NCBI GenBank assembly: GCA_043806315.1
Contig: JAZDHF010000214.1
Coordinates: forward strand, 1 to 33,727
Reading direction: 5' to 3'
Source: SBAX01 sp043806315
Lineage (GTDB): Bacteria > Planctomycetota > Phycisphaerae > UBA1845
DNA: 33,727 nt
Below the pieces are notes generated by a model. It was not told the origin of the DNA. It searched no databases and saw only the letters and a list, made by a program, of their open reading frames with translations. A program made the position numbers and the translations under genes. Positions 14,944 to 22,834 of the stretch are shown piece by piece. How positions within the stretch are numbered: position 1 is the first letter of the stretch; every line of letters begins with the position of its first letter.

Positions 14944-16668
14944 ATGGGAAAACGACTATGGGGTTTCGCGGGAATCATCTTGTTTGTGGCGGCCGGTACG
15001 CTCCGCGCTGAGAGCGAACCCATCCACGCCTCCGGGAAGACCGCCGCTCCCCAGCCGCTGATGACGTACCTCGCGGACGAGTTGGCGTACACCATGGAGC
15101 ACATGGCGACGGAGGACGGGACCAAGCCGTTCTACCTCAACTACACGGCCTATGAGGAGCACACGGCCACGATCTCCGCCAGCCTCGGCGCCATCACTCA
15201 AGACCAGCGCGGCGACGAGCGTAATCTGAACATCGATCTCCGCGTCGGCGACTATACGCTGGACAACACGCACCAACTACGCGGCGGAGGGCCGTCCCAC
15301 GTTTTCGGCAGCGGAAACATCGCCCTTCCGCTGGGCGACGACGCGGACGCGGTCCGCCACGAGCTCTGGTACCACACCGACAAGATGTTCAAGAACTCCG
15401 CCAAGCGCCTTACCCAGGTCAAAACGGACCTGAAGGTGAAGGTCGAGGAGGAGGATCGCTCGGACGACTTCAGCCGTGAAGAGGCTCACGTTTCCTACGA
15501 AGAGCCGGTCGCCCTTGTCTTCGACGGGAAGACCTGGAGCGAGCGGTTGCGAACACTCTCCGCGATCGCCCGGGAGTTCCCCTTGATTTACAGCTCGACG
15601 GTCACGGTCGGGGCCTACGCCGGGACCCGATACATGGTGACAAGCGAAGGGACGCGCCTGCAGACGGCGGAGCGTCGCTATCGAATCACCATGTCCGCGG
15701 GTACCAAGGCCGAGGACGGCATGGACCTCTACCAATACTCGGACTTTAACGCGGCGTCGTTGGAGGGACTTCCCAACGACGCGAAGATTGAGGAAGCGTT
15801 CCGCGGGGTGATCAAACAAGTGCTGGCGTTGCGCGAGGCGCCGCTTGCGGAGCCGTACATCGGACCGGCGATCCTCCGCAACCGGGCGAGCGGCGTGTTC
15901 TTCCACGAAATCTTCGGCCACCGCATCGAGGGGCATCGACAAAAGGACGTCACCGAGGGGCAGACCTTCACTAAGAAACTCAACCAACCGGTCTTGCCCA
16001 CTTTCATCGGCGTGTACGACGATCCAACGATGGCGCGGCTGGGTGATATTGATCTGCGCGGGCACTACGACTTCGATGACGAAGGTGTGGCCTCTTCCAA
16101 TGTTGCGCTGGTGGAAAACGGCGTCCTCAAGACCTTCCTCATGTCCCGAAGCCCGGTTCAGGGCTCCCCGAGATCCAACGGTCACGGACGGCGGCAGTCG
16201 GGCAACGCCGTCGTATCCCGTCAGGCCAACCTGATCGTCCGATCGACGAAGCAAGTCCCCTTCGACGAACTTCGGCGACTGCTGGTTGAGGAATGCACGC
16301 GGCAGGGCCGGCCGTATGGGTTGCTCTTTGAGGACATTTCCGGCGGCTTCACCATGACCAGCCGTCGCGGACCGCAATCGTTCAAGGTGCTGCCGATCGT
16401 GGTGTACCGCGTCTACGCCGACGGGCGACCCGATGAATTGATCCGCGGGGCGGACATCGTCGGCACGCCGCTGACCTCGTTCGAGAAGATTCTCTGTACC
16501 GGCGACGACATGGGCGTCTTCAACGGCTCGTGCGGTGCGGAGTCAGGGTGGGTGCCGGTCGCGGCGGCCTCGCCGAGTATTCTGGTGGCGACGATTGAGA
16601 TCGAGAAGCGGACCCGCGATCAGAGCCGACCGCCGATCCTCCCGCCGCCGCCGGCGGTGAAACCGTGA
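14944..16668 (+). CDS. Secreted TldD/PmbA-family metalloprotease, zinc site intact
   Basis: A 574-residue protein of the TldD/PmbA (modulator of DNA gyrase) family. A signal peptide (MGKRLWGFAGIILFVAAGTLRA, cleavage near residue 22) sends it out of the cytoplasm, unlike E. coli TldD. The zinc motif HExxxH is present as H321-E322-IFG-H326, in RASGVFFHEIFGHRIEG. The expected third ligand is C530 in NGSCGAES. TldD/TldE heterodimers unfold and degrade flexible peptides and process microcins and antitoxins. AGAAGG lies 8 bases before ATG 14944. A paralogue begins 31 bases after the stop and lacks all metal ligands, so this is very likely the catalytic half of a secreted heterodimer. The natural substrate is unknown. 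Confidence 0.9.
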   Translation: MGKRLWGFAGIILFVAAGTLRAESEPIHASGKTAAPQPLMTYLADELAYTMEHMATEDGTKPFYLNYTAYEEHTATISASLGAITQDQRGDERNLNIDLRVGDYTLDNTHQLRGGGPSHVFGSGNIALPLGDDADAVRHELWYHTDKMFKNSAKRLTQVKTDLKVKVEEEDRSDDFSREEAHVSYEEPVALVFDGKTWSERLRTLSAIAREFPLIYSSTVTVGAYAGTRYMVTSEGTRLQTAERRYRITMSAGTKAEDGMDLYQYSDFNAASLEGLPNDAKIEEAFRGVIKQVLALREAPLAEPYIGPAILRNRASGVFFHEIFGHRIEGHRQKDVTEGQTFTKKLNQPVLPTFIGVYDDPTMARLGDIDLRGHYDFDDEGVASSNVALVENGVLKTFLMSRSPVQGSPRSNGHGRRQSGNAVVSRQANLIVRSTKQVPFDELRRLLVEECTRQGRPYGLLFEDISGGFTMTSRRGPQSFKVLPIVVYRVYADGRPDELIRGADIVGTPLTSFEKILCTGDDMGVFNGSCGAESGWVPVAAASPSILVATIEIEKRTRDQSRPPILPPPPAVKP

Positions 16669-16699
16669 GGCGATTAGCACCAACCGAAAGGACGACGCG

Positions 16700-18427
16700 A
16701 TGAATCCATCTATTGCCGATCGCCAATTTCCAGTTGCCAATTGGCGGGGCGTTCAATCGGCAATTGGAAATCGGCAATTGGCAATTCTTCTCTCCATCGC
16801 CGCTGTTGCAGTCGGCAGTCGAGGAGCGCTCGCCGAGGACGTACCGAGCGGCAACGACGTGGTCATGCGGGCCTTGGCCGACGAACTGGATCGGTCGGCG
16901 AAGGAGTTGGTGCTCTCGGACCTCTCGCGGCCGTATTTCATCCAGCTCAACGCCCAGGACCGGCAGATGTACACGCAGAGTGCGTCCTACGGCGGGCTGC
17001 AGCGCTCCAACGAGTCGCACAGTCGGACCATCGGCGTGCGCGTCCGCGTCGGGGCCTACGAGTTGGACAACACCAACTTCCGCCGCGGATTCGGACAGGG
17101 GGGCAATCTTCCCCTTGACGACGATTACTCCGCGCTGCGCCACGCCGTCTGGCTTCTCCTGGATCAGGACTACAAGCAAGCCGTCGAGACGTACACGCAA
17201 AAGCTGGCATACCTCAAGGACAAGACCGTCGAGGAGCGTCCCGACGACTTCTCACCCGCAACCGCGGTCTCCGTCGTCGAGCCGCCGGGTAAGATCGACT
17301 TCGACCGCAAGGGTTGGGAGACGAACCTTCAGCGGCTTTCCGAACGGTTCAAACAGCATCCCAAGATTCAGGACGCCAACGTGTCTCTCTTCGCGGGAGC
17401 CGTAACGGAGTGGATCGTCAATACGGAGGGCACTCGTCTGCGGGCCGCCGACACGGGTATTCATATCCAGATCACCGCCGAACTCCAGGCGGAGGACGGC
17501 ATGCCGCTTTCGGATTCGCGGACCTACCTCGGCGAGCGCGTGGACCAGCTTCCGCCGATGGACAAGATGCTCGCCGACATCGACGAAATGTGCACCAAGC
17601 TGGTCGATCTGGCGGCGGCCCCACGGTTGGAGCAATACACCGGTCCGGTACTGTTTGAACCGCGCGCTTCAGCGAGCGTTTTCGAGTCGCTGCTCGGCGA
17701 CCGCCTCTGCGCCCGGCCGACGCCGCTGGGAGGCGGGTCGGAGGACAACAGCTTCGAGAAGAAGATCGGCCTGCGCATTCTGCCCCGGTCGTTCCAGGCG
17801 TACGACGATCCGGGACCGAAGGCGTTTGAAACTACCGTCCTCGCCGGCGCATACCGTTACGACGACGAAGCCGTCCCCGCGAGTCATGTGAGTCTCGTCG
17901 AGAAAGGCATCCTGAAAACGTTGGTGGCAGGGCGAGCCCCGACCAAGAAGGTCAAGCAATCCACCGGTCACGGACGCGGCCCCGGCTTCGGCGATCCGCG
18001 GGCCACGATCGGCTGCCTCTATGTCTCCGCTGATGACGGACTGTCCGCCGAAGAACTGGAACAGGAACTGATTCAGACGGCGCGCGACGAGGGGTTGGAG
18101 TTCGGGCTGCGCGTGGCGGCGATCGAGGACGGGCAGTCGGGTTCGCTGGGCGATCCGATCTACGCCTACAAGGTCAACGTGGCCGATGGTCGGGAGGAGT
18201 TGGTCCGCGGAATGCAGTTCCGCCCCGTTCAGCCGCAGTCCATGAAACGGATTCTGGCGGCGGGAAAGGAGCGGCGGGCCTACAACTCCGTTTCCGGGAT
18301 ATCAGCCAGCGTCATCGCCCCGGCCGTGGTGTTCGAGGAGTTGGAGTTGACCAAGCCGGAGGGCGAGTTCGACAAGCTGCCGATCCTCCCATCCCCCGCG
18401 ACGCGAAAACACACGACGAGCGAATGA
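16700..18427 (+). CDS. Secreted TldE/PmbA-like paralogue with lost metal site
   Basis: A 575-residue paralogue of the upstream protease, alignable over its length. At the position of HEIFGH it reads ESLLGD (E329, S330 … D334), and at the third-ligand Cys it reads S532 (NSVSG), so zinc cannot be bound in the known way. This matches the TldD/TldE logic, in which one subunit is inactive. AAGGA lies 7 bases before ATG 16700, so the start is firm. The N-terminus includes about 25 residues encoded by an inverted repeat, then a hydrophobic stretch LAILLSIAAVAVG and a likely cleavage at ALA-ED, making it secreted. Expected to be the non-catalytic, substrate-shaping partner; a pseudoenzyme with another role is the alternative. 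Confidence 0.85.
   Translation: MNPSIADRQFPVANWRGVQSAIGNRQLAILLSIAAVAVGSRGALAEDVPSGNDVVMRALADELDRSAKELVLSDLSRPYFIQLNAQDRQMYTQSASYGGLQRSNESHSRTIGVRVRVGAYELDNTNFRRGFGQGGNLPLDDDYSALRHAVWLLLDQDYKQAVETYTQKLAYLKDKTVEERPDDFSPATAVSVVEPPGKIDFDRKGWETNLQRLSERFKQHPKIQDANVSLFAGAVTEWIVNTEGTRLRAADTGIHIQITAELQAEDGMPLSDSRTYLGERVDQLPPMDKMLADIDEMCTKLVDLAAAPRLEQYTGPVLFEPRASASVFESLLGDRLCARPTPLGGGSEDNSFEKKIGLRILPRSFQAYDDPGPKAFETTVLAGAYRYDDEAVPASHVSLVEKGILKTLVAGRAPTKKVKQSTGHGRGPGFGDPRATIGCLYVSADDGLSAEELEQELIQTARDEGLEFGLRVAAIEDGQSGSLGDPIYAYKVNVADGREELVRGMQFRPVQPQSMKRILAAGKERRAYNSVSGISASVIAPAVVFEELELTKPEGEFDKLPILPSPATRKHTTSE
16711..16787. repeat. Inverted repeat of CAATTGGCAATTGG units inside a coding start
   Basis: The left arm 16711-16744 (…CGCCAATTTCCAGTTGCCAA…) and right arm 16755-16787 (…CAATTGGAAATCGGCAATTG…) are imperfect inverted copies matching at roughly 26 of 32 positions. 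The spacer is about 10 bases. The units belong to a dispersed intergenic repeat type whose translation yields QLAIGNW/IGNRQ peptides. Here it lies within the first 30 codons of the TldE-like gene and encodes ADRQFPVANW…SAIGNRQLAI. The mRNA could form a strong hairpin just downstream of the start codon. Confidence 0.75.
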
Positions 18428-18437
18428 TGGCGACGCG

Positions 18438-19280
18438 ATGACACCGCTCACGCCCGATGACACGTACGCCCGTCTCCAGTGCATTCTTCGCGATTTGGGA
18501 TCGGTTGCGGTCGCGTTCAGCGCAGGGGTGGACTCGACGCTGATCCTCAAGGTCGCTATCGACACGCTGGGGCCGGGTCGGGTCATCGCCGTCACGGGAC
18601 GCAGTGACAGCCTGGCACGGGCGGAGTTTGAGGAGGCCTGCACGCTCGCCGCCCGCCTCGGCGCCGAGCACGTCGTCCTCGACACCGACGAGTTCGAGAA
18701 TCCCCACTACGTCAGCAACCCAACCAACCGCTGCTACTTCTGCAAGACGACGCTCTACACTCATTTGGCAAAGTTCATCGTCGAGCGCGGGCTGAAGGCG
18801 ATCGTGAACGGCATCAACGTGGACGACCTCGGCGACTATCGTCCCGGGATCGAGGCCGCCCGCGAGCACGGCGTGCGCTGCCCCGCAGCCGAGGCGGGTT
18901 TGACCAAGGCCGATGTCCGTGAGCTATCGCGGCGTTTGGGGCTACCTACCCACGACAAGCCCGCAAGTCCTTGCCTCTCCAGCCGTGTACAATACGGCGA
19001 GCACATTACTCCACAGAAGCTCCGCATGATCGAGGCCGCCGAGACGTTCCTCCGCGAACTGGGCATCCGCGAGTGTCGCGTTCGTCATCACGACAGCTTG
19101 GCCCGCATCGAGGTGCCGGTGGAGTTCATCCCCATGCTGGCCGAGCCGGACCGGGCCGCCCGCGTCGACGCCTACTTCCGGTCGTTGGGGTACCAGTACG
19201 TCGCCCTCGATCTACGGGGGTTTCGTAGTGGGAGCATGAATGAAGTCATCGCCTTCGGCGTCGCCCAACCGCAGATGTAG
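18438..19280 (+). CDS. larE: LarE-type ATP-dependent sulfur transferase
   Basis: A 280-residue PP-loop protein of the LarE family, which adds sulfur to the pincer nucleotide cofactor (NPN) of nickel-dependent racemases. The PP-loop is SAGVDS (residues 28-33). The family Cys in KPASPCLSSR is C179, corresponding to the sacrificial Cys of Lactiplantibacillus LarE. Two more cysteines, C99 and C102 in NRCYFCK, give the three-Cys version that is proposed to hold a [4Fe-4S] cluster and so act catalytically. It begins 10 bases after the TldE-like stop, so cotranscription with the protease pair is likely, though the link in function is unclear. No larA, larB or larC is nearby. Confidence 0.88.
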   Translation: MTPLTPDDTYARLQCILRDLGSVAVAFSAGVDSTLILKVAIDTLGPGRVIAVTGRSDSLARAEFEEACTLAARLGAEHVVLDTDEFENPHYVSNPTNRCYFCKTTLYTHLAKFIVERGLKAIVNGINVDDLGDYRPGIEAAREHGVRCPAAEAGLTKADVRELSRRLGLPTHDKPASPCLSSRVQYGEHITPQKLRMIEAAETFLRELGIRECRVRHHDSLARIEVPVEFIPMLAEPDRAARVDAYFRSLGYQYVALDLRGFRSGSMNEVIAFGVAQPQM

Positions 19281-19341
19281 AGTAGTGGTTTCGCGTCGGC
19301 GGAACTGAGCCCGGAGCGAGAGCGACGTGCCAACGTGGCGG

Positions 19342-19366
19342 CCCCGCGCTTGCGCTTGGGGTTCGG
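19342..19366. repeat. Planctomycete-type intergenic repeat (NPKRKRG motif)
   Basis: The plus strand reads CCCCGCGCTTGCGCTTGGGG followed by TTCGG, the reverse complement of which translates as NPKRKRG. I recall this short sequence as a frequent intergenic element in planctomycete genomes, often mistranslated as small proteins. It lies in the 241-base gap between larE and groES, in which no gene was found. Confidence 0.45.
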
Positions 19367-19470
19367 ACCTGGAAAAGGTGGGCCACCCGCCGCCTCGTTT
19401 TCCGCAAGTTTCCCGGCGAGCCGGACCGATGGTAGTTCGGAAAACGCCTCTGGTTTTCCAACGTCCATAC

Positions 19471-19479
19471 TGCTAGAAT
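19471..19479 (+). promoter_or_regulatory. Extended -10 promoter of the groES-like gene
   Basis: TGC-TAGAAT (19471-19479) is an extended -10 element 42 bases before the start codon. No clear -35 is present. AAGGTGG (19510-19516) then serves as the ribosome binding site. No CIRCE-type inverted repeat was seen, so HrcA control is not indicated. Confidence 0.4.
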
Positions 19480-19521
19480 GTGAAGAACGAGCGGGATGGC
19501 GGATAAGACAAGGTGGAACCG

Positions 19522-19845
19522 ATGTCCGATCGAGCACAGACGCAAAAGACGAAGCTGGAAACCGTGGAACCGCTGGGCAAGCGCGTCCTGATCCGCAAGG
19601 ATGAGGATAAGAAGGTGACCAAGGGCGGGATCGAACTGCCCGACTCGATCGAGATTCCGACGATCACCGGGCGGATTGTGGCCGTCTCCGCCCAAGTCGC
19701 CCACGACGAGGATTTCCCCATCCGCCAGTACGACCGCGTCCTGTTCAACCCCAAACACGCCATCCCCGTCGAGTTCGACGCGGACAACTACCTCTACGTC
19801 GTGCCCATCGAGGACGTGGTGGCCGTGTTCCGCAAGGCGGATTAG
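19522..19845 (+). CDS. groES: GroES-like co-chaperonin
   Basis: A 107-residue GroES-fold protein. PLGKRVLIRKDEDKKVTKGG followed by IELPDS matches the first beta-strand and the GroEL-binding mobile loop of GroES. DRVLFNPKHAIPVEFDADNYLYVV and the final IEDVVAVF match the second half. GroES caps the GroEL folding chamber. The N-terminus is about 15 residues longer than usual. ATG 19522 has AAGGTGG 5 bases upstream, so it is chosen over an in-frame GTG at 19513. No groEL follows; the next genes are an XRE-ImmA pair. An orphan co-chaperonin suggests several chaperonin copies in the genome or a specialised version. Confidence 0.88.
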   Translation: MSDRAQTQKTKLETVEPLGKRVLIRKDEDKKVTKGGIELPDSIEIPTITGRIVAVSAQVAHDEDFPIRQYDRVLFNPKHAIPVEFDADNYLYVVPIEDVVAVFRKAD

Positions 19846-19872
19846 GTCAACTCCGGTCGCTCTTGGGCCATC

Positions 19873-19911
19873 TTGACAAAGCCCCGCGGGTGTTGTAGGA
19901 TTATTACAACA
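19873..19911 (+). promoter_or_regulatory. Consensus promoter with overlapping palindromic operator for the XRE-ImmA pair
   Basis: TTGACA (19873-19878) and TAGGAT (19896-19901), with an optimal 17-base spacer, form a strong promoter. The perfect dyad TGTTGTA-N7-TACAACA (19891-19897 / 19905-19911) covers the -10 box. It is very likely the operator of the XRE repressor encoded by the next gene, giving negative autoregulation. The start codon is 25 bases after the dyad. Confidence 0.7.
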
Positions 19912-19935
19912 GCGTGAGTCTTTGCGAGTAGAACC

Positions 19936-20307
19936 ATGGCAGCCAAGACCTTCGGGGCCTTCTTCAAGGAGTGTCGTGTCGCGACGGGCATGACTTTGCG
20001 TGCTTTCTGCGAGCGTAACAAAGTCGACCCCGGGAATCTCAGCAAGCTTGAACGCGGGATTTTCCCGCCCCCGGAATTAGACTCGAAGATCGAAGAGTAC
20101 GCGGTCATGCTCGGCCTTAAACGGGGCAGCAGCGTTTGGTATGAGTTCTTTGATCTCGCCGCGGCGGAACGCGGCAGGATTCCGAAGGATCTGCTCTCCG
20201 ATGACGAACTGCTCGGGAAGCTTCCGGTCCTGTTCCGAACTCTTCGTGGCGCAAAGGTGTCCGATCGCCATCTTGATCAACTCATCGAACGGATTCGTAG
20301 AGCGTAG
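19936..20307 (+). CDS. XRE-family helix-turn-helix regulator
   Basis: A 123-residue protein with an N-terminal Cro/cI-type HTH: LRAFCERNKVDPGNLSKLER (about residues 21-40) holds the two helices, preceded by FGAFFKECRVATGMT. The C-terminal 60 residues are helical and charged, probably for dimerisation or partner contact. The gene is two bases upstream of an ImmA/IrrE-like metallopeptidase, the classic regulator-protease pair in which the protease cleaves the repressor under stress. A 21-bp dyad over the promoter -10 box is its likely binding site. An alternative view is an XRE-COG2856 toxin-antitoxin pair. Base composition here is lower in GC than in neighbours, in line with acquisition. Confidence 0.85.
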   Translation: MAAKTFGAFFKECRVATGMTLRAFCERNKVDPGNLSKLERGIFPPPELDSKIEEYAVMLGLKRGSSVWYEFFDLAAAERGRIPKDLLSDDELLGKLPVLFRTLRGAKVSDRHLDQLIERIRRA

Positions 20308-20309
20308 GG

Positions 20310-20927
20310 ATGCCCAGCCCGGTCAAGGTCGAATGGCTGTCCGAGGACAAGCTACGGTCGCAGGCCGACTCGTTTCTCAGCCGATACCATCCATCACGAA
20401 GTATTCCGATTCCGATAGAGGAGATGATCGATCTTAGCCTGAAGCTCGACATCGTGCCGACACCGGGTCTCAAGCGTGGATTCGAGGTCGATGCGTTTAT
20501 TTCGAGAGACATGGCGACGATCTACATTGATGACTACATCTATCTGAACGTCCCCACCCGATACCGATTCAGCCTGGCCCATGAGATCGCACACGCCGTC
20601 TTGCACCAGAAAGTGTTCCACAGTCTCAGCTTCACCAACGTTGCAGAATGGAAGGTGGTCCAGGCGGCGATTCCAGAGGACGATTACGGCAAGTTGGAGT
20701 GGCAGGCCTACGCGTTCGCGGGACATGTGCTCGTTCCGTCGGCTCAGTTGCGTCAGCGTTTCGCCGAAGCGCGGACGTTCGCTGAAGAACAGGGCGTTGA
20801 CGTGCGTTCGTTGTCCGATGACGCACGTCGGATGATTGCCGGTTTCCTGGCAAGGCAATTCGAGGTGTCCACTGCGGTCGTTGAGAAACGTCTTGAGAAA
20901 GAAGGCTTGTGGTCTTCTTCGTATTGA
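20310..20927 (+). CDS. ImmA/IrrE-family zinc metallopeptidase
   Basis: A 205-residue member of the ImmA/IrrE (COG2856) peptidase family. The zinc motif HEIAHAVLH (HExxH) is intact, in RYRFSLAHEIAHAVLHQKVF. A downstream glutamate in EWQAYAFAGHVLVP is the expected third ligand region. ImmA in Bacillus ICEBs1 and IrrE/PprI in Deinococcus cut XRE-type repressors to turn on mobile-element or stress genes. The start ATG is two bases after the upstream XRE stop, so they are coexpressed. The likely substrate is the adjacent XRE protein, but no mobile element or SOS-type target is visible nearby, so the response it controls is not known. Confidence 0.9.
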   Translation: MPSPVKVEWLSEDKLRSQADSFLSRYHPSRSIPIPIEEMIDLSLKLDIVPTPGLKRGFEVDAFISRDMATIYIDDYIYLNVPTRYRFSLAHEIAHAVLHQKVFHSLSFTNVAEWKVVQAAIPEDDYGKLEWQAYAFAGHVLVPSAQLRQRFAEARTFAEEQGVDVRSLSDDARRMIAGFLARQFEVSTAVVEKRLEKEGLWSSSY

Positions 20928-20972
20928 AGAACCGAACCGGTGAAGAGTCCCGCATACTAATTGAGGAATCAC

Positions 20973-21758
20973 GTGATCGGCTTACCCTCTCCCGCGCTGA
21001 TCGGCGTCATTCATCTGCCCGCGCTGCCGGGCAGCGCCTGCCATCGATTGTCGATGGATGAGATCGTGGACCGCGCTCTCGCCGACGCCCGCGCACTCGG
21101 AGAGGCCGGTTTCGACGCGGCGATCATCGAGAACTTCGGCGACGTTCCGTTCACCGCGTCGGCGCTTCCGCCGGCGAGCGCGGCCGCGATGGCGGTGGTC
21201 GCGGACCAAGTTCGACGCGCCGGGGGATTGCGGATTGGGATCAACGCCCTGCGCAACGACGCCGTTGCTGGGTTGGGCATTGCCGCCGCCGTCGGGGCCT
21301 CGTTCATCCGCGTGAACGTCCACACCGGCGTATACGCGACGGACCAGGGATTGATCGAAGGCCGAGCCGCGGCGACGTTGCGCTATCGCAAGCAGCTCGG
21401 ATCGCGGATCGCGATCCTGGCCGATGTGCACGTCAAACACGCCACGCCCCTCAGCGAGCCGGACATCTCGCGGGCCGCAAAGGACACGGCTTATCGAGGC
21501 TTGGCCGATGGGTTGATCGTCACCGGTCGCGCGACCGGCGAGGCCGTCGATGTCGAAGAGCTTCGCCGCGTCCGAGAGGCCGTGCCCGACCGGCGGGTGT
21601 TCGTGGGCAGCGGTGCGACGGCAAGCACGGTGGCGTCGTTGTTGACGATGGCGAGCGGAGTGATCGTGGGCACGGGTTTGAAACCCGGCGGGGACGCCTC
21701 TCAACCGATCGACGCGACCCTCGCCACGGCCTTCGCGCGTGCCGCCGGACGGGGTTGA
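20973..21758 (+). CDS. BtpA/SgcQ-family TIM-barrel protein
   Basis: A 261-residue TIM barrel of the BtpA family. Landmarks are ALIGVIHLPALPGS at the N-terminus, DAAIIENFGDVPF, GINALRNDAVAGLGIAAAVG, FIRVNVHTGVYATDQGLIEG and DVHVKHATPL. Cyanobacterial BtpA stabilises photosystem I reaction-centre proteins and SgcQ is encoded in an E. coli sugar cluster; neither gives a firm function here, where photosynthesis is not expected. The sequence suggests an enzyme acting on a phosphate-bearing small molecule. GTG 20973 is chosen for the GAGGA 5 bases before it; an in-frame TTG at 20961 is weaker. The next gene begins 3 bases after the stop, so the two form an operon. Confidence 0.82.
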   Translation: MIGLPSPALIGVIHLPALPGSACHRLSMDEIVDRALADARALGEAGFDAAIIENFGDVPFTASALPPASAAAMAVVADQVRRAGGLRIGINALRNDAVAGLGIAAAVGASFIRVNVHTGVYATDQGLIEGRAAATLRYRKQLGSRIAILADVHVKHATPLSEPDISRAAKDTAYRGLADGLIVTGRATGEAVDVEELRRVREAVPDRRVFVGSGATASTVASLLTMASGVIVGTGLKPGGDASQPIDATLATAFARAAGRG

Positions 21759-21761
21759 CCA

Positions 21762-22811
21762 TTGACGCAGCGACTCCGCATTCATCTCATCGCCCCGGCC
21801 GGGTCTTGCCGACCCTTCTTCGAGCCGATAGGGGTCCGGTCGGCCGCGGAGCTCGTCGCTCTGGCCCAGGAGGCGGTCGGCGGGACTTACCAGGTCAGGG
21901 CGAACGAAGCGATTCTCGAAGCTGCGGAGGACGAATCTCGCGGCGGGCGGATCGACGACCGACTCCGCGCCGAGGACCTGCAACAGGCTTTGGCCGATCC
22001 CGATGTTGTCGCGGTCGTCGCCCTTCGCGGCGGGGCGTGGTTCACGCGGATTCTTCCGCTGATCGACTTTACCGTGCTTGACCGTCGTAAGCGGCGCGTC
22101 GCCGCATTCGGGTTCAGCGAGCTGACCTCTCTGGTGAACATCGTCGGGGCGCACCCTCGTGGGCTAGGCGTTTACGGCATGGGGCCGGCATTCCTAACCT
22201 ACGGCATGAAACGGCACGCAGCCTCACAACTGCACGCCGGTGACCTCCAAGGCGTATCGCCGGAAGAGTGGATGCTCCAGCGGTTGCGGGAAGAGTTCTT
22301 TGCGTTCTTTCGGAACGTCACCTCGACCATCGAAGGGCGCGGCGGCGTTGGGCCGTTGTTGGCCCGGCGTGTGCACGGGGAGCTGCCGCGTCCGGGTAAA
22401 GTGCGGTTCATCGGCGGAAACCTCACCGTTTTTTCCGCGATGATCGGCTCCCGGTACCAAGAGTGCATCCGTCCGAAGGGTCGCTGGGTGGTGTTGGAAG
22501 ACTTCAACGACAAGCCTGAACGGTTCGACCGGTTTCTGGCCCATCTGACTCTTGCGGGGTATTGGGAGGAGTGCGAAGGAGTCCTGCTGGGTGACTTTCA
22601 CCTGGGAGAGCGCGACCTCACCGAGGCCATGCTCGCGATCCTCTCCTACCACCTACCGCGAGGCGGTTCGTTCCCCGTCCTCGTGACCTCGCAGGTGGGC
22701 CACGTCTGGCCGATGACGCCGCTTCCCCTCCACGTCCCCGCGACGCTCGAACGGGCCGACGAAACGTCCGTGTCGATCCGTTGGCCGGCGGCGGCGCTTT
22801 GCGTGGTTTGA
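21762..22811 (+). CDS. S66-family LD-carboxypeptidase (LdcA/MccF-like)
   Basis: A 349-residue serine peptidase of family S66, which trims the terminal D-Ala from the muropeptide tetrapeptide in recycling (LdcA) or hydrolyses microcin C7-like adenylates for immunity (MccF). The nucleophile elbow is GFSELTSL. The catalytic Glu lies in VVLEDFNDKPERFDRFL and the His in TSQVGHVWPMTPLPL. The start is TTG at 21762, 3 bases after the BtpA-family stop; no ATG lies near. No signal peptide is seen, so a cytosolic role is likely. LdcA and MccF cannot be separated on motif grounds. It ends convergently with the diadenylate cyclase gene, 23 bases away. Confidence 0.85.
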   Translation: MTQRLRIHLIAPAGSCRPFFEPIGVRSAAELVALAQEAVGGTYQVRANEAILEAAEDESRGGRIDDRLRAEDLQQALADPDVVAVVALRGGAWFTRILPLIDFTVLDRRKRRVAAFGFSELTSLVNIVGAHPRGLGVYGMGPAFLTYGMKRHAASQLHAGDLQGVSPEEWMLQRLREEFFAFFRNVTSTIEGRGGVGPLLARRVHGELPRPGKVRFIGGNLTVFSAMIGSRYQECIRPKGRWVVLEDFNDKPERFDRFLAHLTLAGYWEECEGVLLGDFHLGERDLTEAMLAILSYHLPRGGSFPVLVTSQVGHVWPMTPLPLHVPATLERADETSVSIRWPAAALCVV

Positions 22812-22834
22812 ACCCGACTCCCGCGATGTGCAGC

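Noticed and set aside
15277..16377. 366-codon minus-strand frame opposite the TldD-like gene
   Set aside because: Shadow frame; the plus strand has the signal peptide and zinc motif.
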